Source: Dehalococcoidales bacterium
GTDB taxonomy: Bacteria > Chloroflexota > Dehalococcoidia > Dehalococcoidales > RBG-16-60-22
Assembly (NCBI GenBank): GCA_030615475.1
Contig: JAUWZF010000073.1
Span: 1-6,226 of the forward strand
Length of the DNA stretch: 6,226 nucleotides
Direction of reading: 5' to 3'
A program made the translations under genes and the position numbers. The notes below the pieces were generated by a model. It ran no database searches. It saw nothing but the letters and a program-made list of their open reading frames with translations, and had not been told where the DNA came from. Shown piece by piece: positions 5,798 through 6,226 of the stretch. The first letter of the stretch is position 1, and each line of letters begins with the position of its first letter.

Positions 5798-6226
5798 ATG
5801 GGTGGAGACAGTTCCGGGATACGGTTTATCGTCGACCATAACGTGGGCAAGCTGGCCAAATGGCTCAGGATGATGGGCTATGACAGCCTGTTCTTCGACG
5901 GCGATGATGACTCCCAGATGGTCAGGCAGGCCATGGCCGAGGGAAGGATGATATTGACGCGGGATGCCGGGATTATGAAGAGGCGTGTGATCAACAACGG
6001 GCGAATCAAGGCGTTACTTATTGAGAGCGAGGAGCCGGAGCGGCAGATGCGACAAATTATGACCGCCCTGGACTTAAATAAAAACCTGCGCCCTTTCACA
6101 CTCTGCCTGGAGTGTAATCATCCGCTGGCCGAGAGCAGCCGTGAAGGGGTAAAAGACCGCGTGCCGCCCTACGTTTACAAAACGCAGACCCAGTACATGG
6201 AGTGCCCGGCCTGCCGCCGCATCTAC
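5798..6226 (+). CDS. Mut7-C RNase domain protein (PIN-like domain plus zinc ribbon), 3' end cut by window
   Basis: The frame runs 143 codons from ATG 5798 to the window end without a stop. It matches the Mut7-C (formerly DUF82, COG1656) family: small, stand-alone predicted ribonucleases with a PIN-like fold, also found fused to the C-terminus of animal Mut-7 exonuclease. Seen: FIVDHNVGKLAKWLRMMGYDS (10-30) with the first acidic residue Asp13, MILTRDAGIM (51-60) with the TRD motif (Asp56), a Gln-containing helix ERQMRQIM (81-88), then a zinc ribbon with CLEC (Cys103, Cys106) and CPAC (Cys136, Cys139). RVPPYV between the pairs is typical. Only about 10-20 terminal residues should be missing. 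It follows the hydrolase by 2 nt with a weak ribosome site (GAG at 5787-5789), so it belongs to the same operon. RNase activity is inferred from the family. Confidence 0.9.
   Translation, partial: MGGDSSGIRFIVDHNVGKLAKWLRMMGYDSLFFDGDDDSQMVRQAMAEGRMILTRDAGIMKRRVINNGRIKALLIESEEPERQMRQIMTALDLNKNLRPFTLCLECNHPLAESSREGVKDRVPPYVYKTQTQYMECPACRRIY

Overview
The window reads as ordinary bacterial chromosome: moderately GC-rich, densely coded, with good Shine-Dalgarno sites. Gene content and protein style (beta-oxidation genes, a CorA transporter, a YhhQ-type transporter, a Mut7-C RNase) suggest an uncultured anaerobe, perhaps Chloroflexota (Dehalococcoidia-like) or a Desulfobacterota-type lineage. That placement is a guess from general style; no marker gene fixes it.

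Left block (1-3065, plus strand) is acyl-CoA metabolism: the 3' part of a 3-hydroxyacyl-CoA dehydrogenase, a complete short-chain dehydrogenase/reductase (SDR), and a complete acetyl-CoA acetyltransferase-type thiolase. Together they could interconvert 3-hydroxyacyl-CoA, 3-oxoacyl-CoA and acetyl-CoA, either in fatty-acid or butyrate-type oxidation or in the synthetic direction. The two reductase-type enzymes come from different folds, which normally handle opposite stereoisomers of the 3-hydroxyacyl-CoA. Each gap between these genes holds one copy of a compact 74-78 bp palindromic repeat. It is built of two hairpins around an 18-nt spacer, and the two copies lie in opposite orientation. The downstream end of each copy (ATGACA) falls 18 bp before a possible -10 box, so the repeats may supply the -35 half of the promoters of the SDR and thiolase genes.

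Middle (3066-3345): a previously easy-to-miss 57-codon minus-strand gene encodes a small four-cysteine, tryptophan-rich protein. It ends 2 bp from the thiolase stop, and its start faces a short AT-rich region that also carries the promoter of the right block.

Right block (3346-6226, plus strand) is a tight four-gene operon: a CorA-family divalent cation channel, a YhhQ/VUT-family queuosine-precursor transporter, a metallo-beta-lactamase-fold hydrolase, and a Mut7-C (PIN-like plus zinc ribbon) protein cut by the window end. Junctions are +3 nt, a 1-nt overlap and +2 nt. The last three have possible links to RNA or nucleotide metabolism, but a joint role is only inference.

No RNA genes, CRISPR arrays, transposase genes, prophage genes or defence systems were seen. 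The items most worth following are the paired-hairpin repeat and its possible promoter role, the small Cys4 protein, and the 32-residue insertion in the thiolase.
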